Shown here: piece by piece, positions 24,498 through 36,500 of the stretch
How positions within the stretch are numbered: the first letter of the stretch is position 1
Layout: every line of letters begins with the position of its first letter
DNA from: Poa pratensis
Lineage: Eukaryota > Streptophyta > Magnoliopsida > Poales > Poaceae
Direction: 5' to 3'
Assembly: GCA_947311845.1 (NCBI GenBank)
Contig: CAMZMU010000027.1
Span: 44,604,853-44,668,852, forward strand
Length of the DNA stretch: 64,000 bases
Position numbers and translations under genes: made by a program
Notes under the pieces: model-generated
Database searches by the model: none
The model's input: the letters and a program-made list of their open reading frames with translations, nothing else
What the model was told of the DNA's origin: nothing

Positions 24498-26047
24498 CTA
24501 TAGGCTGCAACCCAGGAACTTTGTAAATTTCCTCTCTGACATCATCGTCCTCACCATCTCTACCTCGCCCCACATTCCAGCAGCAGCATATATGTTGGTC
24601 AGCACCACATAAACCCCGTCGTTCTGTGGCTCAGCCCCGCCCACTTGCCAACGCTCACATTGTAGTGCTTCTTGCATGCACCAACCAGTGTTCCCCATAT
24701 CACCACATTTGCCTCCATCGGCATTCCGTGTTCCACCAAAGCACGTTCATCTTCCAACATCCCAACTCTGCCAAGCATATCCACCACATACCCATAGTGA
24801 TAGTGTTCGACGGTTGGTGGTACCTTAATCTCTCCATCTTCCATTTGTTTCAGCAAACCCATTTCAGTATCCACCAGCCCTCTGTGGACGCAAGCAGAGA
24901 GCACTGTCAACATCATTACATCATCACCCTGTTTGGTGGCACCCCTTCACTCTTCATTTCATCAAACAATTCTAGTGCTCGCTGCTTCCTCATCATGTGT
25001 TGCAAGCAAGGAAAAAAATAGCGTGCTATCAAAAATAGCGTGACCCTCCTCCAGAAGCTATATAAGATATAGCGTGATATAGCAAAGTTACATACAAAAT
25101 AGCGTGATGAAAAAATGCGAGAAATAGCCCAAATATTATGTATTTCAGCACTAAAAACTTGGGCAAAGCAATACATGAATAACCAGGTAACCATATTCTG
25201 GCACAAATAAAAATATGAGGCTTAAAACCATGAAAAACTAATATACTAAAAAACAAACTGTTGTAAACTTTAATCAGAATCATTGACATCATCTTTAGAA
25301 TAACTAGAAAAACCACCAGATTGCGCACCATCATCATCGCCTAACGTTATTTGCAGGCTTTTTGTTAGCGTAGCTATAACGTTACCACGTTTAGCGTGGT
25401 TTAGCGCGTATAAAACGTAAATAGTAGCGTCAACTTTAGGCTAAATATAGCGTAGCCCCTCCAAATAAGCTATATCGTGCTATTAACCGGGAAATAGCGC
25501 GCTATTTTTTTCGTTGGTTGCAAGTCCTGTAATCATGGCTGTCCACGACGACACATCCCTGACAGGCATTCTTGCAAACACCCTTCCTGCACGGTTCGTG
25601 CGGCCGCAGTTGGCGTACCTATTAACCAACGTGTTGGACAGCGTCACATCAAGCCGGCCTGAGCGCTTGCATTGTACCCCACCAATTATGATGCCGTTAC
25701 AGGAACCGAGTCCACGGTGAGCCTTCGCGTAGCAGCTGATGAGCGCGCTCTCGGCATTGGGGTGGCGCGCGAGGCCGCGTTTGGAGATGGAAGCGCAAGC
25801 TGGAGACGGGACCCTCGGCCTGGGCCGCGGCCTTGAGTGCGAGCTGGAAGGTGAAGTGATCCGGGTGCGCGGCGTGGCGAAGCATGTGGACTGCCACGCA
25901 GAGCGCGGCGCGGGGAGAGCCAAGACGTAAGTAGGCTCGTGCCAGGCCGTTCCAGTGGAAGGGAAGGAGGAGGCCGTGGTGCAGCAGGCGGGCGTGGAAC
26001 CGTGGCGGGAGGCGCTCGTCGGCGGATGACTCGAGCCGAGCAGCCAC
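24498..26047 (-). pseudogene. Pentatricopeptide repeat (PPR) protein pseudogene
   Basis: On the minus strand the sense begins near 26047 (RFHARLLHHGLLLPFHWNGL, AHPDHFTFQLALKAAAQAEG), moves to another frame near 25790 (ARHPNAESALISCYAKAHRG, LVNRYANCGRTNRAGRVFAR, VRDVSSWTAMITGLAT), is interrupted by a 510-bp insertion at 25007-25516, then resumes (RALELFDEMKSEGVPPNRVM, VVDMLGRVGMLEDERALVEH, VVIWGTLVGACKKH) and ends after another frame change (YVVLTNIYAAAGMWGEVEMV, MMSERKFTKFLGCSL). These are plant PLS-class PPR repeats and an E-type tail; such proteins bind organellar RNA. At least three frame changes plus the insertion show the gene is dead. Confidence 0.85.
25007..25516. mobile_element. hAT-type MITE inserted in the PPR pseudogene
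   Basis: 510 bp between exact 8-bp direct repeats GTTGCAAG (24999-25006, 25517-25524), the duplication size of hAT elements. The ends are inverted: caaggaaaaaaatagcgtg at the left and, reversed, caacgaaaaaaatagcgcg at the right. The words 'aatagcg' and 'tatagcgt' recur inside both subterminal regions, as expected of transposase-binding sites. No coding capacity. Confidence 0.88.
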
Positions 26048-26069
26048 AAGCGGAAGGGGATCAGTCTGA

Positions 26070-26206
26070 GGCCTTGTTCGGTTTGCTAAGATTTGAAGGG
26101 GATTAACAGGGATTGGGGTGGATTAAATCCCTAACAAGTCAAAATCCCCTCCAATCCACTTCAATCCACCCAATCCACTTGGCCAGTGGATTAACCGAAC
26201 AGGGCC
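26070..26206. mobile_element. PIF/Harbinger-like (Tourist-type) MITE
   Basis: 137 bp, TGA on each side (26067-26069, 26207-26209). The ends ggccttgttcggtt and aaccgaacagggcc are inverted, and inner arms 'ggggattaacagggattggg' and 'aaaatcccctccaatccac' also pair. The 3-bp duplication and GGCC-type end favour PIF/Harbinger. Confidence 0.75.
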
Positions 26207-26209
26207 TGA

Positions 26210-26530
26210 GCGGGATCGCGAGAGCGGGAGGAGAGAGGGACGTCGAAGGGGCTAAGGGCATGTATATTGCATAGGTGCTTATGTGGACGCTTACGGAAAA
26301 AAAAACTTGGCCAGCGTATGTACTAGCGCCCTTCTCTCCATGGCTAAACTATAACTCAGGCTCTTAGCAGCTAAAGAAACGAGGCAATTTAATACGCAAG
26401 CGCCGGCAGCAGAGTTTGCGTCGACGCTAGCTCTATTCCTGGGATCGACTGGGATTCAGCGATAACTGCCAGGATTAATTCCCTAGCGCCGACGATAGCG
26501 CCTCCCGTTGTATCTGCCCTAAGGGCGAGA
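26210..26530. other. Short intergenic stretch
   Basis: Mixed sequence between the Tourist-type MITE and the family A foldback element. No gene seen. Confidence 0.4.
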
Positions 26531-26890
26531 AAGGATCCGGTGAAAATAAAGTTCTAGTGGAAGCTGGTGAAAAACACGAAAAATCATGTTTAAAACTTTT
26601 TGAAAATTATCAAAAAAATGCATGATGTTGGAAAGGTAGAGTTCTATACATATGCAAATTTGCAAGGTGAAACTTAAATTTGTTTAGGAGCCATGAAAAT
26701 GACAAATTCACCAATGAATAGGAGTTATTTTTGTAGCTCCTAAATAAATTTGAATTTCAGCTCGCAAATTTGCATGTCTATAAAACTCTACTGTCTCAAC
26801 GTAATGCATTTTTGTTGAGATTTTTGTTAAATTTTAAACATGATTTTTTCGTGGTTTTCAATAAAAGTTGGTTTCCACCGGATAATTTCT
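26531..26890. repeat. Foldback MITE, family A
   Basis: About 360 bp with long arms: left 'gaaaaacacgaaaaatcatg', 'ttggaaaggtagagttctat', 'caaatttgcaaggtgaa'; right 'ttgcatgtctataaaactct', 'aaacatgattttttcgtggt', 'ggtttccaccggat'. It matches the degenerate element at 3150-3505 in arm order. No coding capacity. Confidence 0.65.
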
Positions 26891-27140
26891 TGCTCGTTAC
26901 TGGAAACAAGTGTTTTTTTAGAGAGAATCCAATTTACCTCCCTAAACTTGTTCAGAAGTTCTGTTTAAACCACTGACTTTGGTTTGTTTCAATCTTCAAC
27001 CCTGAATGATGAAAACCATTCAAAATTACCCCTTCACCGTTTGGATCAATTTTGCATTGTTTTGTTTGCCATGTCGTTGTTTTTTCCTGTATGAAATGCA
27101 TTGGTCAATATACATCATGTACATGCATGGGAATGACCTT

Positions 27141-27463
27141 TTGCATCCCGGGTGCATATGCGCCGCCCTATACCTAAAACACATTTGAAACATACTTTAA
27201 AATGTAAAAAATGTTTGTACGTATATCGTCATATACTATATGTTCATAAAGTTGGTTCACCAAAAACCAACATTTTTGTGGCCCTATGTAAAAAGACATT
27301 TTTTGGTGTTAAAATAAGGCTTTTCACAAGACATATTGGTTTATCCCGAAACTTTATGTGCGCACATAGAACTTGGGATGTATGCACCGAATTTTTTCCA
27401 TAATTTTTTGACACTTCAAAATATTTTTTTTTTGTTATATGAGCATATGCACATGGGAGCCAA
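27141..27463. repeat. Foldback MITE, family B
   Basis: 323 bp from ttgcatcccgggtgcatatg to gagcatatgcacatgggagc. Internal 'ttttgtggccctatgtaaaa' and 'cttttcacaagacat' match the copy at 5937-6276. This is the third family B copy in the window. Confidence 0.6.
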
Positions 27464-27598
27464 GGTATATGCATGCGTCAAAAGATAGTCCAGATCGGCT
27501 ACGTCTCCCATTCTCATCTTTTAACGCGAGAACGGCCGATATCGATCGGCCTTTTGAGATTTCGGCACCCCTACACCTGTGCAGGTCGTCACGGCAAA

Positions 27599-28632
27599 CC
27601 CTATACGCCGCCCGTTAGCGGCGCGAATCGGCCGCGCCGCTGACGGGGGAGCGTCTGGCGGGCCGGCCCATCGGGCAGCTTTCCTTTCTTTTTCGTTTTT
27701 CTTTTTTCGTTTCGTTTTTGTTTCTTTTCTGTTTTTGTTTTTTTTTTCTTTTTTGTTTTCGTTTTATTCTTTTGTTCTTATTTTTTTTGTTCTTTTTTAA
27801 ATTGTTTTTTGAAAATGGTTCCAATTTAAAATTGGTTCTAAATTTAAAAATTGTTCATTTTTTGAAATGGTTCCATTTTGAAAATGGTTCGAAATTTAAA
27901 AATGGTTCCATTTTGAAAATGGTTCTAAATTTAAAAATGGTTCCGAATTTAAAATGGTTTCAAATTTAAAAATGGTTCCATTTCGAATTTAAAATGGTTC
28001 CAAATTTGAAAATTGGTTCCATTTTGAAAATGGTTCCATATTTAAAAATGGTTTCGAATTAAAAATTGTTCCAAATTTAAAAATAGGTCCAAATTTAAAA
28101 TTGTTCCAAATTTGAAATTGTTCATTTTGAAAATGGTTCCAAAATAAAAAATGGTTCCAAATTTGAAAATTGTTCATTTTTTAAAATGGTTCCATTTTGA
28201 AAATGGTTCCAAATTTAGAAATTGTTCATTTTTTAAAATGGTTCCATTTTGAAAATGGTTCTAAATTTCAAAATGTTTCCATTTTGAAAATGGTTCCAAA
28301 TTTAGAAATGGTTCCGAATTTAAAATGGTTACAAATTTAAAAATAGTTTCAAATTTGAAAAAATTCATTTTTGAAAATGGTTCCATTTTGAAAATGGTTC
28401 CAAATTTAGAAATTGGAACCATTTTCAAATTTTCTGGAATATTTCCGTACAAACCAAACGCTTGAAATTCTGTTGAGCCAAAGGCTTTTTACGTTTTTTT
28501 TTACTAGACAAAGGCTTTCTACTTTGAACGTACAACCGAAAACAGAGCGATCGAAACGTTGGGCCGCGGCCCATCTAAGGGAGCTCTGTAGGCGGCGCTG
28601 CGTTTAACTGCCGCTAACGAGCGGCATAAAGG
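27599..28632. mobile_element. TIR element enclosing a simple-repeat core
   Basis: The ends ccctatacgccgcccgttag and, reversed, cctttatgccgctcgttagc (from about 28609-28632) are inverted repeats, each continuing into cggc-rich sequence, typical of Mutator-like non-autonomous elements. Between them lie a T-rich tract (27680-27800) and a long array of 'ggttcc(a/g)aattta' units. No clear target duplication and no transposase. The class call is tentative. Confidence 0.5.
27805..28440. repeat. Short-unit tandem array (ggttccaaatttaaaaat-type)
   Basis: More than 25 irregular copies of units such as 'aaatggttccaaatttaaa' and 'aaatggttccattttgaaaa', about 18-25 bp each, in mixed order. Units contain self-complementary AT blocks. 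Confidence 0.9.
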
Positions 28633-28639
28633 TGCTCCC

Positions 28640-31329
28640 GTCGTCGCTGATGATGTTGGGGTTAAATCGCCGAGGAGCCGCTGGTTTGCCAAAGTCAGGG
28701 CCGGCCCATAGCTTTGGCAAGAAGGACGAGCGCATATTGCCCTGAAAAGAGAGGCCCAAAATGGTAAATATGTAGTAATCATGATGTTATTTTCCATTAC
28801 ACCCAATTAAATACTTAATGCTCACTTGGTAAAAATAAAAGGTATTTTTGGCAGCAAAGTATTTTGAAATAGTATGATAGAACAAAAAATAGTATAGTTT
28901 AACATACTTTGATGTGTTTGGCTCATAAAATATTACAGTGTGCCATGGTATATCCTTTTAAGTGTTGTTTTTCCGAAGTACTGAAAAATGTGGTCCAACC
29001 CACTCTTTTTTATGAAACTGAGAAAGAAGAAAAAAATGAAGTATTACTTACCATGGCACTAGAATAGTATTATATTGAAATAACTTGGTTTAAGAAAATT
29101 GATATTCCGAATAGAGACTAAAGCACAAATGAATTTTCTTAAAAATACACAATTTTGACTATATTTTTCACAAGACAAAATGCAACGATACCATATATAA
29201 AGCTCAATCCATAAATGTCGGAAGTATTTACATGGTTAATCTCATTCAATACATTTTTATTTCATAAAATGGTAGGGACTTGTATACAACATATGATAAC
29301 AAACAAATTGCATAGGTGCATATCAAATATTAAAATTTACATATACAAATATACTAGAATCCACACAATGTTTTAATCATGGGGATCCTTTTAAGCGATG
29401 TTGTTTTAATACCAAGTAAAGAGCATGCACACCTTGTTAAATTTTACTTGCTAGACAATTTTGACCAGACAACAAAGTAAAGAATATTTTCATTTGTTTA
29501 GTTTATACTCTAAAAGTTTTTATAAATATGCGTACTTAATCATGCACTAGAAACTGCTATTGATATATTAGTTAGATTATTCTTTGAAATCTTTACAATA
29601 TATAAGTACAAATTACCTAGATTATGAATCGAAGAAAAAAATAGTTCTATAATAGACTTTTGTCATGAGATACAGTTTACTATCTTTCATTGATATTCGA
29701 TATAAACAAAAAAAAACACCAACTAGTATTTAGTAAATTGCAAGTTATGTGGTTAAACTATGCCAAAAATAGAAAAATTATTTGTAATATTGTAACATGC
29801 TAAAAATAAGATCTAGATAAGCATAAAATTTTAGTAAAATGAGTATTAAGTGTGGTACTTTGCTTGTGCCGAGATTCACCAAGATAGTGGTCCAAAAGAA
29901 GTATTAGCCCTATTAATGACAAATGTCGATCGATTACAAATGAACATTATTATACACTTGTATTGTGTCTAACCTCCTACTAAAATTAAGCGTGATAAAG
30001 ATGATCATTCAATTGTCGAAGGAACCATTCAAAAGTGATTTAGATAATGTCTGAACATCTTCCTCGACAAAAAGGCAATGACCATCGCCACGGAACTTGC
30101 ACAATTCTGTTTAGTATCACCCTATTTGCATGTGTCAAGGTGCTCTACTCACGGTTACCTCATGTTCATGTTAAAATTTTAAAGAAACAATGCTAAAAAA
30201 CATATATTTTTTAAGGATAACATTGCTATGGTGGTCACACATAAACATAGAAAAAATTGCATGCGACTTAAATTAGCTATTTTCAATTGTATGCGAATTC
30301 AATGTGAGTTACCTTTTCTTCTTACAAAGATTTATCATGGAGATTTCTCTAATTATTAGCATATACAAAATAACCTTGACCTATTCATTATTCATACACA
30401 GAGATTTGAATACCTTAGAGATTGTCTTGATAAATGAAAAACAAATCATGTTTCCTACGATATATCGTCTCATAGAGTTGGCATTACTTTTTTGGTGGTA
30501 ACGGAAACAATTTAAAGGGACTTTTCGACAACAAAGATCATCAAACCGAGTTGCGCAAAAAGATGTCCGTGATAGCTTTTTGATGACGTGCCACATCAAG
30601 CCGTATTCAATATTTCTTATCGACAAAATTACCGAAGATTTTCAAAAAAAAATACAGCTTTGCCACTGATAATGTTTATATTTTACATATATACAATTTT
30701 TTTATTTCCGTTGTACTAAGTGATTATAATCATATATATATATACTGTTAATGTTTCGATGCTATTTCAGTCTGTGTATATATTTTTGAGTTCGCCCTAC
30801 CTCAGAATTTTTTCGTCCTCCGCCACTGGACTGAATGCAGATTATTTAGAACTACAAGTAAAGCACTCTACAAAATTAATTTCTATAGTTTTAGCAAATC
30901 GAACAAGCTCTACAAGAAAATGTTCTACTTTTCAGAAATTATTTTGAATCGAGAAGGTCTTAGACTTCTGAAAGAAGAAAAGCAAAAAAAAAGATCAAAA
31001 TCGCGAGAAGCATATACTAATAGATGTTGGATTGCACCAATGAAAAAGGTGAAGCAAATTTATAAGGATAGCATGGCTAACAAATTTCATGCGACCATGC
31101 GATTCTTTTTTTGAACATTTGCTCATTGCAAGGAAAGCAATCTACGAAACCAATTTGTACTGTTCAAAAGTAAATCGAAGCAGCTCCACACGAAAAGAAT
31201 CTATTTTTTCGGGAGATTGTCTTGCAAAGGCCTTGGACTTGTTTACTGCACACGGTCAAACAGTACTAGCAAGAGAATCGAAAAAAAAGATCAAAACACT
31301 TGCAAGTTGCAAAGCAGGATCATCCATCG
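28640..31329. other. AT-rich DNA, possible decayed hAT remnant
   Basis: About 2.7 kb without a convincing gene. The left side starts with 'cagggccggccc' (28684) and the right has 'ccgccactg' (about 30820), both resembling hAT-type termini (CAGxGxCGG), but no matching 8-bp duplications are seen. The interior is AT-rich and frames are short. Confidence 0.3.
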
Positions 31330-31836
31330 TCAACCTTCACCGTGCATGATCTCATCTTCCAGCCGCTTGGCGACGCCACGCGCGAGCTTCTCCAGGAAAC
31401 CCACGAAGCCCTCCAGCGTCCATCCTTTCACCGGATCGGCGTCGAACGACCAGGTGACCCCACACCCGGCCGGGTGGGCCTCGACGCCGATGGTCGCCCG
31501 GTAGCGGCCGAACCCTTTGATGGTCTCCACCACCTCGTAGCTGTAGGACCTCCCCGCCGCGTCGACCTCCAGCAGCCGCTCCTTGGACCAGCCGACGGCC
31601 GCCTCCCCCGCCGGCGCGGCCATGTTCACCGGCCCCGCGCAGTACCGGACGCACCCGGACCGGCCGTCGGCGCCCTCCAGCCTCCGGCACGTCTGCACCG
31701 ACGGGACCCACTTGTCGAGGGAGCAGAAGTCTCGCAGCAGCAGTGCCCACGCCTGGTCCGGCGTTGGCCCCGCCGCCGCCGCGCGCACGGTGCCGCGCCA
31801 CTCCGGCGGCGCTTCCCGGTCCGGGCCGTGAGCCAT
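31330..31836 (-). CDS. Lachrymatory-factor-synthase-like SRPBCC (Bet v 1/START fold) protein
   Basis: Single open frame of 168 residues, start at 31836, stop at 31330. Motifs in order: PPEWRGTVRAAAAGPTPDQA, WALLLRDFCSLDKWVPSVQT, CRRLEGADGRSGCVRYCAG, a KERLLEVDAAGRSYSYEVVE block, GFGRYRATIGVEAHPAGCGV, TWSFDADPVKGWTLEGFVG and a C-terminal helix LEKLARGVAKRLEDE. This matches the polyketide-cyclase/START-like family that includes onion lachrymatory factor synthase and its many grass homologues. In grasses these proteins are uncharacterised ligand-binding proteins; synthase activity should not be assumed. GC-rich, intronless, full length, no frame defects. Neighbours are unrelated. Confidence 0.87.
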   Translation of the reverse strand: MAHGPDREAPPEWRGTVRAAAAGPTPDQAWALLLRDFCSLDKWVPSVQTCRRLEGADGRSGCVRYCAGPVNMAAPAGEAAVGWSKERLLEVDAAGRSYSYEVVETIKGFGRYRATIGVEAHPAGCGVTWSFDADPVKGWTLEGFVGFLEKLARGVAKRLEDEIMHGEG

Positions 31837-32512
31837 GTATGCGCGCGAGTGTCGCCGTCAGCTGTGTGACTGACCGGTGCAACGTCAAGATCGTGGTGAA
31901 TATATATGACGAGGGAGCCTGGGTTAGATATACGACGCGACTCGCGAGATGATCAATAGCTGTGAGGTTGAGTGTGCATATGCAGCATGCGACGAGTAGC
32001 GAAGAGAGTGAGGAAAAACAGCGACGCTGAGCTGTGTCGAGTGATCGTGCGACTCGTGTCTGGACTCTAGAGCGGAAACTGCTAGGTGCCCAGCTAGGTT
32101 TTTTGACAAAAGGAATATATATCGTGAAGATGTCAATTACATCCAGACTTTGTACCAACAAAATATCGGACAAACGTTAAAAATACACACAGCTACAAAG
32201 AAAAAGAAGAAGAAACCCACCACGGTAATCAACCACTCGCTAGGTGCTTAGCTAGCTAGGTGCATTCGTTGCTTTGCATATGACTTGTGAACCATAATAA
32301 ATCGTGCGTGTACTGTGAGCATATTCCTTCTTTCTAGCTGGCACGACCGGAGGAGTGTGCGGGAGAAGCATATGTCACTTTGTCCTGTAGACTTTTTTCA
32401 GAGTGGATACGTACGAATCCGAGCTACTTTGGATTTCTCGAGCGCTGGACGTGTGGCAACAGATGTGTACTACTTCCTCCGAAGATGTTTTATCATTTCT
32501 CAGTTTTCTCAA

Positions 32513-32516
<4 letters not shown>
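31837..32516. other. 5' flank of the SRPBCC gene
   Basis: Upstream region of the minus-strand SRPBCC gene; mixed composition and no other gene seen. It ends in the (TA)n tract at 32517-32543. Confidence 0.4.

Positions 32517-32543
<27 letters not shown>
32517..32543. repeat. (TA)n microsatellite at the left edge of element TA-1
   Basis: Pure TA tract directly followed by 'gtgagctattctacaacc'. TA tracts also lie at 41325-41348, 43220-43230 and 61915-61953, each touching a related terminus. Confidence 0.9.
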
Positions 32544-32547
<4 letters not shown>

Positions 32548-32659
32548 AGCTATTCTACAACCGGTTGTAGAATAAGGATCTACAACCGAAGTTGTACTGC
32601 CCTTCTGTTTTACATGTACTGCTCATGTGATCGAGAAGTACAAGTTCCGTATTTTTGAC

Positions 32660-33510
32660 GTAGTTTTCTAACCGTTTGTCGGAATTTAGCAAATAATATA
32701 CCGTTGAAAAGCTAATGAAATTCCGCATCTTATTCATCTCCCGAATTTTTCAAATTCGTTACGGTTTTAGATTAATTTTCGAACTATTCAAATCTGAAAA
32801 TAGCACAGTGAACGTATTTATAAAATATTTTCTCAACCACTTATCGGAATGATGCAAATAATATGCCGTTGGAAAGCTATTGAAATTCCGCAACTTTTAT
32901 GCTTTTACGGTTTTTCCAAATTCTAAACCGATTAAAAGTAATTTCTAAAATACACTAATCTGGAACGTGTCCTATACGGCGGACAGTATTTTGTCCGGCG
33001 TTTCTCAACCACTTATCGAAATGATGCAAATAATATGCCATTGGAAAGCTATTGAAATTCCAACTTTTATGCTTTTACGGTTTTTCCAAATTCTAAACCG
33101 ATTAAAAGTAATTTCTAAAATACACTAATCTGGAACGTGTCCTATACGGGCGGACATTATTTTGTCCGGCGTTTCTCGACCACTTATCGGAATGATGCAA
33201 ATAATATGCCATTGGAAAGCTATTGAAATTCCGCAACTTTTATGCTTTTACGGTTTTTCCAAATTCTAAACCGATTAAAAGTAATTTCTAAAATACACTA
33301 ATCTGTAACGTGTCCTATACGGGCGGACAGTATTTTGTCCGACGTTTCTCAAACGATTGTCGGAATAATGCAAATGATATGTCGTTGGAAAGCTATTGAA
33401 ATTCCGCAACTTTTGCGCTTTTACGGTTTTTCCAAATTCTTCACCGACTGAAAGTAATTTCAAAAATACACTAATCTGTAAGTGTCCTATATGGGCGGAC
33501 AGTATTTTGT
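32660..33510. repeat. Tandem array of about 171-bp units in TA-1
   Basis: Units start near 32660, 32830, 33001, 33172 and 33343. Each has 'tcggaatgatgcaaataata', 'tgccgttggaaagctattga', 'cttttacggtttttccaaat' and later units 'ggcggacagtattttgtccg'. The last unit runs into the longer 1.36-kb repeats. Confidence 0.85.
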
Positions 33511-36500
33511 CCGGTGTTTCTCAACCGCTTGTCGGAATGATGCAAATGATATGTCGTTGGAAAGATACCGGCGATACGCAACTTTTTCATGTTGACCGAT
33601 TTTTTGAATTCCTTACACTTTAAAAGTAATTTTAAAATTTCTAACATTACAATACCGGTGTTTCACGGGAGTGGCCAGATCAAATTCATGAGTTTAGCAC
33701 TTTAATTCGTCATGAAATGTACTACTTATTATACTTAGACTCATATTACACCATATGAAGCCTTTACTACTAACATTTGAGGCTCAAATCGACGAGATTA
33801 TTATGATATATTTCCGCCCCGAAAAAACAGAGTACGTGAACTTCTCTCGGCACATAACTGTACTTTTCGGTTGATTCATTTGTACTGCCGATGATAGTTT
33901 TCGTGATCAGTGTTCACTACAACAATGATAACTTTCTGATACGGTGTCCGTTTCAGCTCTATGACCACTCAAAATACTCGGACTGAGAAGACACATCTAT
34001 TAACTTTACCGGTAGAACCCGTAACGAAAATCTCAAAAAACGATTTCTAAGTGGTTTTTTTTGCGGTCAAAGTTCGTCAAACCTTGTTCATACCACACTT
34101 GTACTTCTCGAAAGTGAGTTCTGTACTTCCCGGGTTATCTATGTGTACTTCTATGCTTTATATTTACCGTTTCGTTAAACTTTCCGGTGGGATGTGAAAT
34201 TCACAAACAAAATACTTGTACTTTCCTAGAAACATACATGAACTTCTCTATTGATTCGCTTGTACTGACGATTGTTTCAACCCTGTACTGCCTTGTTTTG
34301 TGTCGTCGTTTTGTTTTTCTAGAACAATATAACGGGCTCGGCTGAGTCGTCATCGATGCGAAGGTAATAACAAGAAGTTCTATTATTATTATTTTTAATA
34401 TAATATTATGTCCTGTACATGTACTTCATGTGCTTAAAGTTTGTACTGTCTACGTTGGCAATACTGTACTGCCCTTTGTTTTGTGAGTCTAACTTGTGAT
34501 TATTTTTTTGTGACTCCTGTTGGTTTTGTGCATCGCCCATATGTGAAGGTAACTAATTCACATGTTTTATTTTTCACCAATTAATGGGAGAAATGTGGCG
34601 TTAGCGATGGCGTTAGGGTTTGGAGGCTTCGTCGCCGTCAACGCGGTAGCGTTGACAGGCGATGAAACTCCAAACCCTAATGCCACCGAGGCTGAGTCCG
34701 CCCGTACGCCGCGGAAGCGGCGACGGGCGACGAAGCCGAGCCGTTGGATCAACAAAATCCTGTAATGTGTATTCATTGTGACTTATGGTTGGGGGTGAGG
34801 GTGTAGTAACTAGTAAACCCAACTTATATATCTTACATAGGAGAGATTTAAATCTAATTATTTTGTAGATTACATAGGACAGTATTTTGTCGGTGTTTTT
34901 CAACCGCTTGTCGGAATGATGCAAATGATATGTCGTTGGAAAGATACCGGCGATACGCAACTTTTTCATGTTGACCGATTTTTCGAATTCCTTACACTTT
35001 AAAAGTAATTTTAAAATTTCTAACATTACAATACCGGTGTTTCACGGGAGTGGCCAGATCAAATTCATGAGTTTAGCACTTTAATTCGTCATGAAATGTA
35101 CTACTTATTATACTTAGACTGATATTACACCATATGAAGCCTTTACTACTGACATTTGAGGCTCAAATCGACGAGATTATTATGATATATTTCCGCCCCG
35201 AAAAAACAGAGTACGTGAACTTCTCTCGGCACATACCTGTACTTCTCGGTTGATTCATTTGTACTGCCGATGATAGTTTTCGTGATCAGTGTTCACTACA
35301 ACAATGATAACTTTCTGATACGGTGTCCGTTTCAGCTCTATGACCACTCAAAATACTCGGACTAAAAGACACATCTATTAAATTTACCGGTAGAACCGGT
35401 AACGAAAATCTCAAAAAACGATTTCTAAGTGGGTTTTTTTTGCGATCAAAGTTCGGTCAAACCTTGTTCATACCACACTTGTACTTCTCGAAAGTGAGTT
35501 CTGTACTTCCTGGGTTATCTATGTGTACTTCTAGTCTTTATATTTACCGTTTCGTTAAACTTTTCGGTGGGATGTGAAATTCACAAACAAAATACTTGTA
35601 CTTTCCTAGAAACATACATGAACTTCTCTGTTGATTCGCTTTTACTGCCGATTGTTTCAACCTGTACTGCCTTGTTTTGTGTCGTCGTTTTGTTTTTCTA
35701 GAACAATATAACGGGCTCGGCTGAGTCGTCATCGATGCGAAGGTAATAACAAGAAGTTCTATTTATTATTATTTTTAATATAATATTATGTCCTGTACAT
35801 GTACTTCATGTGCTTAAAGTTTGTACTGTCTACGTTGGCAATACTGTACTGCCCTTTGTTTTGTGAGTCTAACTTGTGATTATTTTTTGTGACTCCTGTT
35901 GGTTTTGTGCATCGCCCATATGTGAAGGTAACTAATTCACATGTTTTATTTTTCACCAATTAATGAGAGAAATGTCTAACCCATGGTGCGTTAGCGATGG
36001 CGTTAGGGTTTGGAGGCTTCGTCGCCGTCAACGCTCGCCACCGAGGCTGAGTCCGCCCGTACACCGCGGAAGCGACGACGGGCGACGAAGCCGAGCCGTT
36101 GGATCAACAAAATCATGTAATGTGTATTCATTGTGACTTATGGTTGGGGGTGAGGGTGTAGTAACTAGTAAACCCAACTTATATATCTTACATAGGAGAG
36201 ATTTAAATCTAATTATTTTGTAGATTACATAGAACAGTATTTTATCCGGTGTTTCTGAACCGCTTGTCGGAATGATGCAAATGATATGTCGTTGGAAAGA
36301 TACTGGCGATACGCAACTTTTTCATGTTGACTGATTTTTCGAATTCCTTACACTTTAAAAGTAATTTTAAAATTTCTAACATTACAATACCGGTGTTTCA
36401 CGGGAGTGGCCAGATCAAATTCATGAGTTTAGCACTTTAATTCGTCATGAAATGCACTACTTATTATACTTAAACTCATATTATACCATATGAAGCCTTT

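Noticed and set aside
27615..27969. Phe-rich or Lys-rich frames
   Set aside because: Product of the T-rich tract and the 'ggttccaaattt' array.
28684..30830. A complete hAT element
   Set aside because: CAGGGCCGG and CCGCCACTG are only loosely matching ends, flanks share no 8-bp duplication, and no transposase is visible.
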